A program made the translations under genes and the position numbers. Positions 9,790 through 18,242 of a DNA stretch of 64,000 nucleotides are shown here, piece after piece. The stretch's first letter is position 1. Every line of letters begins with the position of its first letter. The DNA comes from CADEED01 sp035995425 (GTDB lineage: Bacteria > Pseudomonadota > Gammaproteobacteria > Steroidobacterales > Steroidobacteraceae): positions 12,298-76,297 of the forward strand of contig DASYKM010000215.1 in assembly GCA_035995425.1 (NCBI GenBank), read 5' to 3'. Below the pieces are notes generated by a model. It searched no databases. It saw only the letters and a list, made by a program, of their open reading frames with translations, and was not told the DNA's origin.

Positions 9790-10632
9790 ATGCTGTACTT
9801 TCTGAATTCGCCGGCCAGCCCGCGTCAGGTATCCCCGCCACCGCAACGCAGGCGCGCCATCATCATCGGCGCGGGACCGACCGGAATGTCCGCGGCGTAT
9901 CACCTGGGCGAGCACAGCCTGCTGCTCGAGCAACGCACTTCGCTGGAGGATTTCCATGATCGCTCGAACCATAGGTCGATGGGCGCTGCGCGTATTCGGT
10001 CTGTGGGCCGTGAAGACGGCGGTGCAGATGGCGAACGACCGGGCACATCTTGCGCGGAACGCAAAGCGCTCTTCATCTCGTGCAGCTCGACCGGCAAAGC
10101 GTTCGCGGACGAGCAGGCGCTGATCCACGTTGCCCGCTGGCAGCCGCCGGAGTTGCAGGCGACCACCATCGACGAAGACCGCTGCGGAACACCAGGCGCG
10201 CCGGCATTGTTGCCGCTGCTGCGCGGTGAGCTGCGCCTCGGCGCGCGGGTGGTGCGTGTTTCCCCCTCGCAGCACATGGTCGAGCTCGCGGGCGGCGCGC
10301 GATTCGTCTACGACAAACTACTGAGCACCATATCCCTGTCGAGCCTCGCTGGCATGGTCATGCACGAGATCCCGCCGCATGTGCGCCGTGACGAATCGCT
10401 GCGGTACTGGTTGAGCGAGTACGACATCGAGCTCGGCGACCGCGGCACGCAGGTGTCGCGCGGAGATCTCGACGACTTCGTGGCAGGCCGACGCATCGCC
10501 GGGCAGATCGGCCGGGCGCTGGCGGCCAAGTTTCAGAATGCGGGTCCGGCGATTTCTCGCGGCGCTCGCCTCTTCGAGCCGCGTGTCGTACCGCGCGCCA
10601 TGCCGGGGGCCGGCGCGCCGGCAGCTCAGTAA
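9790..10632 (+). pseudogene. Decayed UDP-galactopyranose-mutase-like FAD oxidoreductase
   Basis: The frame stays open for 280 codons but aligns only in patches with what I know of UGM-like FAD/NAD(P)-binding oxidoreductases. The N-terminus has a good dinucleotide fold (IIIGAGPTGMSAAYHLGE). Residues about 50-125 are arginine- and serine-rich and resemble no family sequence. A recognisable stretch then returns (RGELRLGARVVRVSPS, YDKLLSTISLSSL) and jumps straight to the C-terminal region (LRYWLSEYDIEL, FVAGRRIAGQIG), skipping the FAD-domain middle expected in a protein of 450 or more residues. This pattern suggests frameshifts plus internal deletions. Function is probably lost. A divergent shortened enzyme cannot be excluded from sequence alone. 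Confidence 0.6.
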
Positions 10633-10688
10633 GCACGCGCGGCGCGGCGCTGTGGCATTGTTGCATCCCCATTCCGGCGGTTTGGAAC

Positions 10689-11528
10689 ATGCGAGGCGAG
10701 AGCGTCTTCGGGGCGATCCTGTTGGTGTTGTTCGCCACGCGTGCGCTGGCGCAGAGCGCAGCTGACACGGCGCAGGACGAGGCGGTAGGCCAGTCGGTCA
10801 ACTACGTGTTCGCCACCGACCTGGGGTCGGGCGTGTACAACCTGGATGGCCGCACGCTGCAGATCTATCGCTTCAACTGGCGCAAGGAGCTGCGGGAGGT
10901 GGACGCCGACACCACCGGCCTGCGCTTCATATTGCCCATCACCGCGGGGTTCTTCGATTTCAGTGCACTGGATGTGATCTCCGAGGGACCGCCCACGCGC
11001 GTCGACAGCTTCAGCGTGGTGCCCGGCCTCGAGCTCGACTATCTATTGCCGCGAGACTGGCACGTCATTCCTTATGTACGTGCGGGCGCGAGCCTGGCGT
11101 CGAGCAGCGTTGACGGCTGGTTGTACGGCACGGGCGTGCGGGTGGAGCGCGAACACGACTGGCACGGCTGGGACAGCTTCGTGCGTAGCGAGCTCAGCGT
11201 CGCCGGTGTCGGGTATCGGCAGGATGTGCCCGACGATGAATTCGTGCGCCTGCGCCAGGGCTTCGACCTGCGTCGCGGCGTCGGCTGGAAAATGCGCGGG
11301 CACGAGCTCGAGCTCGGCATGTATGCCATCTTCGACCTGATACTCGATCCGCCCACGGCGCCGGTCGCCGACGGCCGCAAGCAGCCCCTGCAAGCCGAAT
11401 TCGGCGTGACCTTCCGCACTCGGCCGGTATTCAAGATCTGGCGCTTCGATGCACCGCGGCTCGGCTTCGGGTATCGACTGGCGGGTCCGCTCTCGGCCTG
11501 GCACATCCTGCTCGGCGCGCCGTTCTGA
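10689..11528 (+). CDS. Exported protein of unknown function, probable outer-membrane beta-barrel
   Basis: A 279-residue protein with a clear signal peptide (MRGESVFGAILLVLFATRALAQ, likely cut after ALAQ or ARALA). The mature part is rich in alternating polar and hydrophobic strands with Tyr, Trp and Gly turns (DWHVIPYVRAGASL, WKMRGHELELGMYAIF) and ends in phenylalanine (LLGAPF). That terminal aromatic is common in proteins folded by the BAM complex. I do not recognise a family motif that names a function. It lies 56 bases after the decayed oxidoreductase and converges on the GST gene. Confidence 0.65.
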   Translation: MRGESVFGAILLVLFATRALAQSAADTAQDEAVGQSVNYVFATDLGSGVYNLDGRTLQIYRFNWRKELREVDADTTGLRFILPITAGFFDFSALDVISEGPPTRVDSFSVVPGLELDYLLPRDWHVIPYVRAGASLASSSVDGWLYGTGVRVEREHDWHGWDSFVRSELSVAGVGYRQDVPDDEFVRLRQGFDLRRGVGWKMRGHELELGMYAIFDLILDPPTAPVADGRKQPLQAEFGVTFRTRPVFKIWRFDAPRLGFGYRLAGPLSAWHILLGAPF

Positions 11529-11541
11529 ATTCCTGGCAGTT

Positions 11542-12201
11542 TCACGCGGCTTTCGGCGCGTTCTGCTCGAAGTGGATCATCTGCGCCACCAGTGCGCGCT
11601 TGAAGGCCGGCCGCGCTTCGCAGCGCGTCACGTAAGCAGCCAGCACGGGCATGTCCTTCACGAGCGAGCAGTGCCGCAGGAAGCGCAGCACCGACACCAT
11701 CAGCAGGTCGCCCGCGGTGAATTCGCCTTCGAGGTAGTCCCGGCCTTCGAGTGACGCGGCCACGCTGTCGAGGCGGGCCTGCGCCATTTTCTCGGCGCCG
11801 GGCCGGCGCTGTTTCGCCCAATCCTCGTTCGCGAAGAACAAGTCAATGGCGGTGAGGGCCTGCACGTGCGGCTCGACCGAGTTCAGCGCCGCGAACATCC
11901 AGGTGATGGCTCGCGCGCGTTTCGCAGGATCCTTCGGCAACAAGACCGGCGACCTTTCACCGATGTGCATAACGATGGAGCCGCTCTCGAACAGCGCGAC
12001 CCCATCTTCTTCGTACACCGGCACCTGCCCGAATGGCTGCAGCGCGCGATAGGCCGGCGAATTCTGCTCGGCCGGGCCGATCAGTTTTTCCGTGTACGGC
12101 AGGCCGGCTTCTTCGAGCGCCCAGCGCACGCGCAGATCGCGTACCAGGCCTTGAGCCGGCGGCGGTACCCATTTGAACGCGGTGACGCAGATATTGGTCA
12201 T
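11542..12201 (-). CDS. Glutathione S-transferase family protein
   Basis: A 219-residue cytosolic GST. The N-terminal thioredoxin-like domain (about 1-85) carries the cis-proline glutathione-binding segment FGQVPVYEEDG followed by LFESGSIVMHIGE. The C-terminal all-helical domain (about 95-205) includes a WAKQRRPGAEKM helix. Length is normal for the family. It is the last gene of the ArsR-led operon, 24 bases downstream of the SDR gene. A detoxification or conjugation role is the family expectation; the substrate is unknown. Confidence 0.85.
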   Translation of the reverse strand: MTNICVTAFKWVPPPAQGLVRDLRVRWALEEAGLPYTEKLIGPAEQNSPAYRALQPFGQVPVYEEDGVALFESGSIVMHIGERSPVLLPKDPAKRARAITWMFAALNSVEPHVQALTAIDLFFANEDWAKQRRPGAEKMAQARLDSVAASLEGRDYLEGEFTAGDLLMVSVLRFLRHCSLVKDMPVLAAYVTRCEARPAFKRALVAQMIHFEQNAPKAA

Positions 12202-12225
12202 GATGAGCTCCTTGAATTTACGGCG

Positions 12226-13029
12226 TCAGTCGACGAGCGAGCCGCAGGTGAGGTTGGCGATGGCGGCGGTCATCGCACCGGCACGATCAGAGGCGGCGAA
12301 GGCGGCGAATTCCGCGACCTCGGCAAGCCGCGGGCCGCGGCCTAACAAGGTGGCCTTGCGCCCGCGTTCGGCGATCATCTCAAGCATCGGAATGCCGACG
12401 CGCTTCGCGACGCCTTCGAACACTTCGCGCGCTCCGGAAAGCTCCACGGCATCGAGAATGACGTCGGGTCGCAGGCACACGACGCGGATGTTGTTGCCGC
12501 CGATCTCCGCGGCCAGCAGGCGCGAGAAGGCTTCGGTGGCGGCGGAGAACACGCCGTTGGCGAGAAAACCCTTGCCCGCGATGCGCCCACCCGGTGTGGT
12601 GAGCGTGAGAATGACCCCGCACTTGCGCGCGATCATGTGTCGCGCCACGGCCTGCGCCGGGATGAACTGCGCGCGTGCGGTGTCGGTGATCGGTTGCACG
12701 AACTCCGCCAGCGGTGTCTCCGCGAACTGTTTGCCCTGCACATGCGCGATGCCGATCGCATTGAGCATGACGTCGAGACGGCCGGTCTTCGCGGCGACGG
12801 CATCGGCGTGCGCGCCGACCGCGCGTTCGTCGAATACATCGAGTACGGCGATTTCCACGGCGCCGCCGGCAGCGGCGATGTCGCGCGCCACCGTGGCGAG
12901 CTTCGCCTCTGTGCGCCCGGCGAGGAACACGCGCGCGCCTTCGCGTGCGAACACGCGGGCCGCGGCACCACCAATGGCGCCGCCACCGCCGTAGATCACG
13001 GCCGTCTTGTCAGCCAGCAGCCCGCTCAT
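12226..13029 (-). CDS. Divergent short-chain dehydrogenase/reductase family protein
   Basis: A 267-residue Rossmann protein. It has a glycine-rich cofactor loop at the N-terminus (YGGGGAIGGAAARVFAREG), an LDV motif for the adenine ring (IAVLDVFDE), and an NAIGIAH segment in place of NNAG. Where classical SDRs have YxxxK, this protein reads FSAAT near residue 162, so the catalytic tyrosine and lysine are both absent, and the usual serine segment reads LTLTTPGG. It may bind NAD(P) without classical SDR chemistry. The start ATG overlaps the stop of the SRPBCC gene (ATGA), which implies translational coupling. Confidence 0.75.
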   Translation of the reverse strand: MSGLLADKTAVIYGGGGAIGGAAARVFAREGARVFLAGRTEAKLATVARDIAAAGGAVEIAVLDVFDERAVGAHADAVAAKTGRLDVMLNAIGIAHVQGKQFAETPLAEFVQPITDTARAQFIPAQAVARHMIARKCGVILTLTTPGGRIAGKGFLANGVFSAATEAFSRLLAAEIGGNNIRVVCLRPDVILDAVELSGAREVFEGVAKRVGIPMLEMIAERGRKATLLGRGPRLAEVAEFAAFAASDRAGAMTAAIANLTCGSLVD

Positions 13030-13484
13030 CCTATGAGCCCCCGCTGGCAAGCTTCGTCGAGATGCTCGAGCCCGCTGGTCCAGCCGTTGCGATGCGAAGG
13101 CATGGCGCTCTCGGGCAATTGTTCGTGCGTGACGATGACCTCGGTGCCCTTGGCCGCGCGCACGAAGTCGACCGTGACCAGCGTTTCCTTCTGTTCCGTG
13201 CCGGGCGAATGCCAGGTGAACACCAGGCGATCCGGCCGATCGATGAGCCGATAGACCCCCGTGTGCAGGATCGGGCCCGATTGGCCCTGCATGGTGATCT
13301 CGTAGGCGCCGCCAATGCGAGGCTCGACGCGCGCGACCGTGCTCGCGATGGTGCCGGGCCGCATCCATTGCGCGAGCGCCTCCGGGTCCAGGAATGCGTC
13401 GAACAGGTCTTCCGCCGAGGCGGCGATCGTGCGGCGCACGATCACGGCGGCGGATGCCAGGGAATTTGAAACAGCGGCACTCAT
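13026..13484 (-). CDS. SRPBCC / AHSA1-domain protein
   Basis: A 152-residue START-like ligand-binding protein. Typical features are the early VRRTIAASAEDLFDAFLDPEALAQW segment, a GGAYEITMQG strand, and the C-terminal helix WTSGLEHLDEACQ that closes the hydrophobic pocket. AHSA1-type SRPBCC proteins are very often encoded next to an ArsR regulator, as here. The gene overlaps the ArsR gene and the SDR gene by four bases each (ATGA on both sides), so the three should be translated as a coupled unit. The ligand is unknown. Confidence 0.85.
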   Translation of the reverse strand: MSAAVSNSLASAAVIVRRTIAASAEDLFDAFLDPEALAQWMRPGTIASTVARVEPRIGGAYEITMQGQSGPILHTGVYRLIDRPDRLVFTWHSPGTEQKETLVTVDFVRAAKGTEVIVTHEQLPESAMPSHRNGWTSGLEHLDEACQRGLIG

Positions 13485-13837
13485 TTGCGTTTTCCTGTCT
13501 TGTTGGCGGCGTTCTTTTTGGTCACGTAGGCATCGAGGGCGGCGAGCCGGCCTTCCCAGACGCGGCGGTACTTCTCGATCCACGCCTGCGCTTCGGCGAG
13601 CGGCCCGGCATTGAGCGAGAGCACGTGGTCGCGTCCGACGATCGACCGGCGCAGCAGGCCGGCGCGCTCGAGCATGCGGATGTGCTTGGAAATCGAGTTG
13701 AGTGAAATGGGGAAGTCGCCGGCGATGTCGGTGACGCGCGCATCCGCGTCGGTCAGCCGCGCGAGGATGGCGCGGCGCGTGGGATCGCATAAGGCGTTGA
13801 AGACCCCGTCGAGGCTGGCCGATCTATATTCACCCAT
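13481..13837 (-). CDS. ArsR-family winged-helix repressor
   Basis: A 118-residue DNA-binding protein with the family opening LCDPTRRAILARLTD and a recognition region ISLNSISKHIRMLERAGLLRRS, followed by the wing (GRDHVLSLNAGPL). It lacks the metal-binding ELCVCDL motif and belongs with the SdpR/AHSA1-associated type. The start codon lies inside a perfect 30-bp palindrome and about 8 bases after a near-consensus -10 box, with no room for a Shine-Dalgarno site. This predicts a leaderless mRNA and autorepression. It heads a four-gene operon (ArsR, SRPBCC, SDR, GST). Confidence 0.88.
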   Translation of the reverse strand: MGEYRSASLDGVFNALCDPTRRAILARLTDADARVTDIAGDFPISLNSISKHIRMLERAGLLRRSIVGRDHVLSLNAGPLAEAQAWIEKYRRVWEGRLAALDAYVTKKNAANKTGKRK

Positions 13838-13852
13838 ATGGGTGAATATAGA
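13823..13852. promoter_or_regulatory. Perfect 30-bp palindrome spanning the arsR start codon (probable ArsR operator)
   Basis: The half site TCTATATTCACCCAT is followed directly by its exact reverse complement; all 15 base pairs match. It covers the -10 box and the ATG of the ArsR gene. Uninterrupted dyads of this size in front of ArsR genes are usual repressor sites. Symmetry and position are seen directly; binding is inferred. Confidence 0.8.
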
Positions 13853-13874
13853 AACAACCCGCGGCCGGTGTCAA
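13845..13874 (-). promoter_or_regulatory. Sigma-70-type promoter of the ArsR operon
   Basis: On the minus strand a TTGACA -35 box (13874-13869) is separated by 18 bases from a TATATT -10 box (13850-13845). Seven bases (CACCCAT) separate the -10 box from the ATG, so the expected start of transcription is at or within two bases of the A of the start codon. Confidence 0.7.
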
Positions 13875-13897
13875 GAGGGAGGCCGATACGATGGAGA

Positions 13898-14695
13898 TTA
13901 CAGGTCGAGCTTGATGCTCACGGGGCAGTGATCCGAACCCATGACATCGGCGTGGATCTTCGCCTCTTTCACTTTCTTCCTGACGGCCTCGGAAACCAGC
14001 ACGTAGTCGATTCTCCATCCCACGTTGCGCGCGCGTGAGTTGGCGAAATGACTCCACCACGAATAGTGACCGTTGCCTTGCGTGAACATGCGGAAGGTGT
14101 CGACGAAGCCGGCGTCCACGAAATTCTGGAAACCCTCGCGCTCTTCGTCCGTGAATCCCTTCTTGCCCTTGTTAGGCTTCGGGTTCGCGAGGTCGAGCTC
14201 GGTGTGCGCGACATTGAGGTCGCCGCAGAAGATCACGGGTTTGCTCTTGTCGAGCTGCTTGCACCAGGCGAGAAAGGCGGGGTCCCAGTGCTCGTGCCGC
14301 AGCTTGAGCCGGCTCAGGTCGTCTTTGGCATTGGGCGTGTAGACCGTGACCACGAAGAATTTGTCGAATTCCGCCGTGATCACGCGGCCTTCGTTGGCGG
14401 AGTCGCGTTTCAGTTCGTCGGCGAACGTGAATTTCTTGGCGAAGCTGTCGGGAAAGCCATTCGTGACCTTGATGGGTTCCTGCTTCGAGAAGATCGCCGT
14501 ACCGGAATAGCCTTTCTTCTCGGCCGAATTCCAGTACTCGTGATAGCCCTTGAGATCCACCTCGGCCTGGCCACGCTCGGCCTTGGTTTCCTGCAGACAC
14601 AGGACGTCGGGCTGGTGCTCGGCGATGAATTTCTGAAAGGTGCCCTTTTTGACGACGGCACGAATGCCGTTGACGTTCCAGCAATAGAGTTTCAT
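13898..14695 (-). CDS. xthA: Exodeoxyribonuclease III (AP endonuclease)
   Basis: A 265-residue enzyme of the EEP superfamily that cleaves abasic sites in base-excision repair and degrades 3' ends. The ordered motifs are present: WNVNGIRA, LQETKA (metal-binding Glu), YTPNAKDD, FCGDLNVAH (Asp and Asn), SWWSHFANSRARNVGWRIDY, and GSDHCPV (catalytic His). The length matches XthA. The ATG begins MKLYCWNVNG. The gene lies 60 bases upstream of the ArsR gene on the same strand, but that gene has its own promoter. Confidence 0.95.
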   Translation of the reverse strand: MKLYCWNVNGIRAVVKKGTFQKFIAEHQPDVLCLQETKAERGQAEVDLKGYHEYWNSAEKKGYSGTAIFSKQEPIKVTNGFPDSFAKKFTFADELKRDSANEGRVITAEFDKFFVVTVYTPNAKDDLSRLKLRHEHWDPAFLAWCKQLDKSKPVIFCGDLNVAHTELDLANPKPNKGKKGFTDEEREGFQNFVDAGFVDTFRMFTQGNGHYSWWSHFANSRARNVGWRIDYVLVSEAVRKKVKEAKIHADVMGSDHCPVSIKLDL

Positions 14696-14741
14696 GCGCG
14701 CGAGTATAAACGGGCGGCGAAAACCGGGCAGAATGCGAAGC

Positions 14742-15155
14742 ATGGAAATTACCGGCGGTTGCCTCTGCAAGGCGGTGCGGTTTCGCATCGCGGCCGAGCC
14801 CATTGCCATGCGGCTGTGCTGGTGCCGGCTGTGCCAGTACATCGCGGCGGGCAATGCCACGGTGAACGTGGTGTTTCCGAGCAATGCCATCGTCGTCGAA
14901 GGAACTCTTACCGACTACCGCAGCGTTGCCGACAGCGGCAACGTCATGCACCGCCGCTTCTGTCCGGGTTGTGGCACGCATCTGTTCAGCGCAGCAGAAT
15001 CGCGGCCGCATCTGCTCATTGTTCGCAATGGGGCGCTCGATGACACGGCGCTCGCTCGCCCGGGCGCCACCATCTGGACCGCCCAGGCGCCGGAATGGGC
15101 GTGGATCGACGAAAGTATTACCCAGCACGCAGGCCAGCCGCCGCCAGTGGCATAG
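14742..15155 (+). CDS. GFA / CENP-V-fold zinc protein
   Basis: A 137-residue protein of the GFA (glutathione-dependent formaldehyde-activating-like) fold. Zinc-ligand cysteines are visible in GGCLCKAVRF, LCWCRLCQY and RFCPGCGTHLF, in the order and spacing expected for the family. Cytosolic. Few members have a proven reaction, so no substrate is assigned. It is divergent from xthA, 46 bases away. The ATG at MEITGG was chosen because it directly precedes the conserved GGCLC; an upstream in-frame ATG would overlap the xthA start region. Confidence 0.85.
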   Translation: MEITGGCLCKAVRFRIAAEPIAMRLCWCRLCQYIAAGNATVNVVFPSNAIVVEGTLTDYRSVADSGNVMHRRFCPGCGTHLFSAAESRPHLLIVRNGALDDTALARPGATIWTAQAPEWAWIDESITQHAGQPPPVA

Positions 15156-15213
15156 ATGACAGCTTCCCGGTGGCGGACGGGGTAATCTCGCGCCTACAGG
15201 AAGCTTCGCAGGT

Positions 15214-17586
15214 GTGCCCCTGATCTCGCGCATTTCTCAAGAATTCCGCTTCGCGCGTCTGTGGCCGTGGATAGAAAAGACCGCGCTGCGCCGTTTCGGA
15301 TTCGCGGCGATCCTGGCCGCGGTCGCGGCGGCGCTGCATTGGGCGATCCTGCCGATCACGCAGGCGCGCGTCACATTCATCTTCTTCGTGCCGGCCATCG
15401 TGCTGGTCACCACCATCGCTGGCCGCTGGCCCGGTGTGCTGGTGGCCATGGTCGGGCTCGTGAACTCGGCGATCATGAAAGAGCCGGGGACGATCATGAT
15501 CCCCAACTCCGCCGAACAGGTGGCGATGATCTCGTCGGCCCTGGTGTCGATCCTGGTCATCCTGGTCGGCGACTACTACCGCTCGATTTCGCGCCGTGAG
15601 CTGTCCGATTTGCATGACCTGCACGAGCTCTCCGCCGCACTCGCCACCCTCTCCAAACTACCCGACCAGCTCAAGCTCATTCTCACGACCTTCGCGCGCA
15701 TGCATGGCGCGACCGCAGGCCTGGTCTGCACCTATCAGACCCGCCGCGACACGCTGAGCGTCGCGGCGAGCATCGGCATCAGTCCGCGGGCGCTGAATTT
15801 ACTGGACGAGCAGGGCGGCGGCTGCGGGCTGGCATTCGTCGAGCGCGTACGCGTCGAGATCGCCGACACCGAAACGGACGCACGGTTCGCCGCATTCCGC
15901 GACTTCGCGCGCGAGGAAGCTGTGCGCTCGATTCACTCGACACCGCTCATCAGCCGTGACGGCGAGATTCTGGGCGCGCTGGCGGTGCACTTTCCGGCGC
16001 CGCGGCGCCCGTCGGAGCGTGAGATCCGCATCGCCGGCATCTGCGCGCGCAAGGCGGCGGTGTTCATCGAACGCGCACGCGCCGAAGACCTTGTCAGTGA
16101 GCGCGACCGCCGCTTCGAAAGCGTGCTCGAAGTGTCCGCCGTGCCGTTCATGGTGTTCGCTCCGGTCCGCGACGCTGACAAGCGCATCGTCGATTTCCGG
16201 TTCGTGTACCTCAACGCGGCAGCCGCGAATGTCATGCGCATCCGGGCATCCGACTTTGCCGGCCGCAAGGTTCTCGACGTGCTGCCGCGCGCCTGGGACG
16301 ACCCGGGCCGCTTCGAGATGTACGTCGAGGCGCTCGAACGAAACGAGATGCGGCAGGCCGAGCGTCAGTCGGCCGCCGATGGCAACCATGCCTGGTATCA
16401 CATCGTCGCTTCACCGCTCGACGGTGATCTTGCCATCTGGTGGGCTGACATCACGCAGCGAAAGCGCTACGAACGCGAATTGCTCGACGCCGATCGCCGC
16501 AAGGATGAATTTCTCGCCACGCTGGCGCACGAGCTGCGCAACCCGCTGGCGCCGATCCGCCAGGCGGCCACCATCGCGCGCAACGAGAACGCCACGGAAG
16601 CCCAGAAGCGCTGGTCGAACAACGTCATCGAGCGCCAGGTGCAGCACATGTCGCTGTTGCTCGACGATCTGCTCGATGTCTCGCGCATCACGCACGGCAC
16701 GCTGCAGCTGCGTAAACAGCGCTCCGACCTGCAATCCATCGTGGGCGCCGCGGTCGAGACGGCGCGGCCGCTCATCGACGAACGGCGCCACCAGCTCGCG
16801 CTCGACATTCCCGAGCACCTGCACGTGAACAGCGACCCGTTGCGCCTGGCACAGGTGTTGTCGAACCTGCTCACCAACGCCGCCAAGTACACCAACCCGC
16901 AGGGAAAGATCCGCGTGGTCGCCACGCAGAAATCCGCCGAGCTCGAGATGCTCGTCGAGGACAACGGCATCGGCATCGCGCCCGAGGATCTGCCGAAAGT
17001 CTTCGGCATGTTCGCGCAGCTGCGCGCGGCGCAGGATCACGCGGGCGGTGGCCTTGGAATCGGCCTCGCACTCGCCAAGGGCATTGTCGAGCTGCACGGG
17101 GGACGCATCGAAGCGGCCAGCGCGGGTGTCGGCATGGGCAGCCGCTTCACCGTACGGCTGCCGAACGCCGCGGTCGCGGCGGTCGATGCGCCGGTCATCG
17201 GCGCGGCCCGCAACGGCCACGCCGCGCCTAACAAACGCATCCTGCTCGCCGACGACAATCGCGACGCCGCCGAGAGCCTGGCCATCATCCTGCGGCTGGA
17301 AGGCCACGAAGTGGAGCTGGCGCACGACGGCAACGCGGCGCTGCGCAGCTACGAAGAACGCCGGCCCGACGTGGCGCTGCTCGACATCGGCATGCCGATG
17401 GCCAATGGCTATGAGGTGGCCCGGAGAATTCGCGCCATGCCCGCCGGCAAGGAAGTGTTGCTGATCGCGATCACCGGCTGGGCACAGGACGCCGACAAGG
17501 CGGAGTCGCGTGCCGCCGGTTTCGACCACCATCTCACCAAGCCGATCGAACCCGACGCGCTCATCGATTTGTTAGGTGCCCCCTAA
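15214..17586 (+). CDS. Membrane hybrid histidine kinase (DUF4118-GAF-PAS-HisKA-HATPase-REC)
   Basis: 790 residues. Three to four hydrophobic helices at about 27-120 form a KdpD-like DUF4118 membrane module. A GAF domain (about 150-285) and a PAS domain (about 300-420) follow. The dimerisation helix has DEFLATLAHELRNPLAP (phospho-His near 446). The ATP-binding domain has NAAKYT, DNGIGIAPEDLP and GGLGIGLALAKGI. A C-terminal receiver starts at RILLADDN (about 674) with the phospho-Asp in ALLDIGMP. The start is GTG. No response regulator gene is adjacent, so phosphotransfer must go to its own receiver or to a distant partner. The signal is unknown. Confidence 0.9.
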   Translation: MPLISRISQEFRFARLWPWIEKTALRRFGFAAILAAVAAALHWAILPITQARVTFIFFVPAIVLVTTIAGRWPGVLVAMVGLVNSAIMKEPGTIMIPNSAEQVAMISSALVSILVILVGDYYRSISRRELSDLHDLHELSAALATLSKLPDQLKLILTTFARMHGATAGLVCTYQTRRDTLSVAASIGISPRALNLLDEQGGGCGLAFVERVRVEIADTETDARFAAFRDFAREEAVRSIHSTPLISRDGEILGALAVHFPAPRRPSEREIRIAGICARKAAVFIERARAEDLVSERDRRFESVLEVSAVPFMVFAPVRDADKRIVDFRFVYLNAAAANVMRIRASDFAGRKVLDVLPRAWDDPGRFEMYVEALERNEMRQAERQSAADGNHAWYHIVASPLDGDLAIWWADITQRKRYERELLDADRRKDEFLATLAHELRNPLAPIRQAATIARNENATEAQKRWSNNVIERQVQHMSLLLDDLLDVSRITHGTLQLRKQRSDLQSIVGAAVETARPLIDERRHQLALDIPEHLHVNSDPLRLAQVLSNLLTNAAKYTNPQGKIRVVATQKSAELEMLVEDNGIGIAPEDLPKVFGMFAQLRAAQDHAGGGLGIGLALAKGIVELHGGRIEAASAGVGMGSRFTVRLPNAAVAAVDAPVIGAARNGHAAPNKRILLADDNRDAAESLAIILRLEGHEVELAHDGNAALRSYEERRPDVALLDIGMPMANGYEVARRIRAMPAGKEVLLIAITGWAQDADKAESRAAGFDHHLTKPIEPDALIDLLGAP

Positions 17587-17673
17587 GGGTAGATAGGTAG
17601 TAGCCACCGTGGGAGAGATCATCGGGTCGTGACAGATAGCCTTATGCTGCCGCCGCTGTCACGAGGGAATGCG

Positions 17674-18231
17674 ATGAACTACGGGCCATTGGAATTTGCT
17701 GCCTATCTGCGGCGTAAGGGCACGAAAAACCAGGACCCGGCGGCCGTCAAGGCGGCACGGGACGCAGCGCCCGCCGACGGCCCGGAAATGAACCGGCTCA
17801 CGGTCGTTACCGGCCAGAGCTCGCCGGTCCGCGTGGCGGGTGTCGCGCAGGTCGAGGCGGTCAGCGTTTACGAGGCGGTGGCCATGCGCGCGCCATGCGT
17901 GCCCAGCAGCCCGGGCCCGGTCAGGGTTCTAGTTAGGCCGACGCGGTTGCCCGTGGTGCTGGTGCTGTCTTCGCACCAGACCGTGCGATGGCAGCTCACG
18001 CTCGCACCCGGCGCGGCTCTCAATGCGGTGTTGTTGTCCGGATACGGCGAATCCACGGTGGCCGGTGCCGGCGCCGCGGTGGTTTCCTCCATCGGTGGTT
18101 TCTACGCGTTCAAGCGCGGCTCGGCCGAGTTCAAGCACCTGGAAAGCGAAGTGATGCGGTGTACGGGGCGGAACATCGACGGCTTCCAGAGCGACTACGC
18201 CGGCGACTCCTTCGAGATCGGCCAGCAATAG
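17674..18231 (+). CDS. Hypothetical protein
   Basis: A 185-residue protein I do not recognise. An upstream GTG at 17629 is in frame, but a GAGG ribosome site sits seven bases before the ATG of MNYGPLEFAAYL, so that start is preferred. The first 45 residues are charged and probably disordered. The rest has hydrophobic beta-rich stretches (LPVVLVLSSHQTVRWQLTL) and a glycine/alanine-rich segment (STVAGAGAAVVSSIGGFYAF). No signal peptide is evident. It ends tail to tail with the cardiolipin synthase gene, 11 bases apart. Confidence 0.6.
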   Translation: MNYGPLEFAAYLRRKGTKNQDPAAVKAARDAAPADGPEMNRLTVVTGQSSPVRVAGVAQVEAVSVYEAVAMRAPCVPSSPGPVRVLVRPTRLPVVLVLSSHQTVRWQLTLAPGAALNAVLLSGYGESTVAGAGAAVVSSIGGFYAFKRGSAEFKHLESEVMRCTGRNIDGFQSDYAGDSFEIGQQ

Positions 18232-18242
18232 CGAGCACCGAA

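Noticed and set aside
8195..9841. A 548-codon open frame on the minus strand inside the kinase hybrid
   Set aside because: It is a high-GC shadow: composition is Ser/Arg-rich with no domain, and the plus strand encodes clear CheB-CheR-kinase domains.
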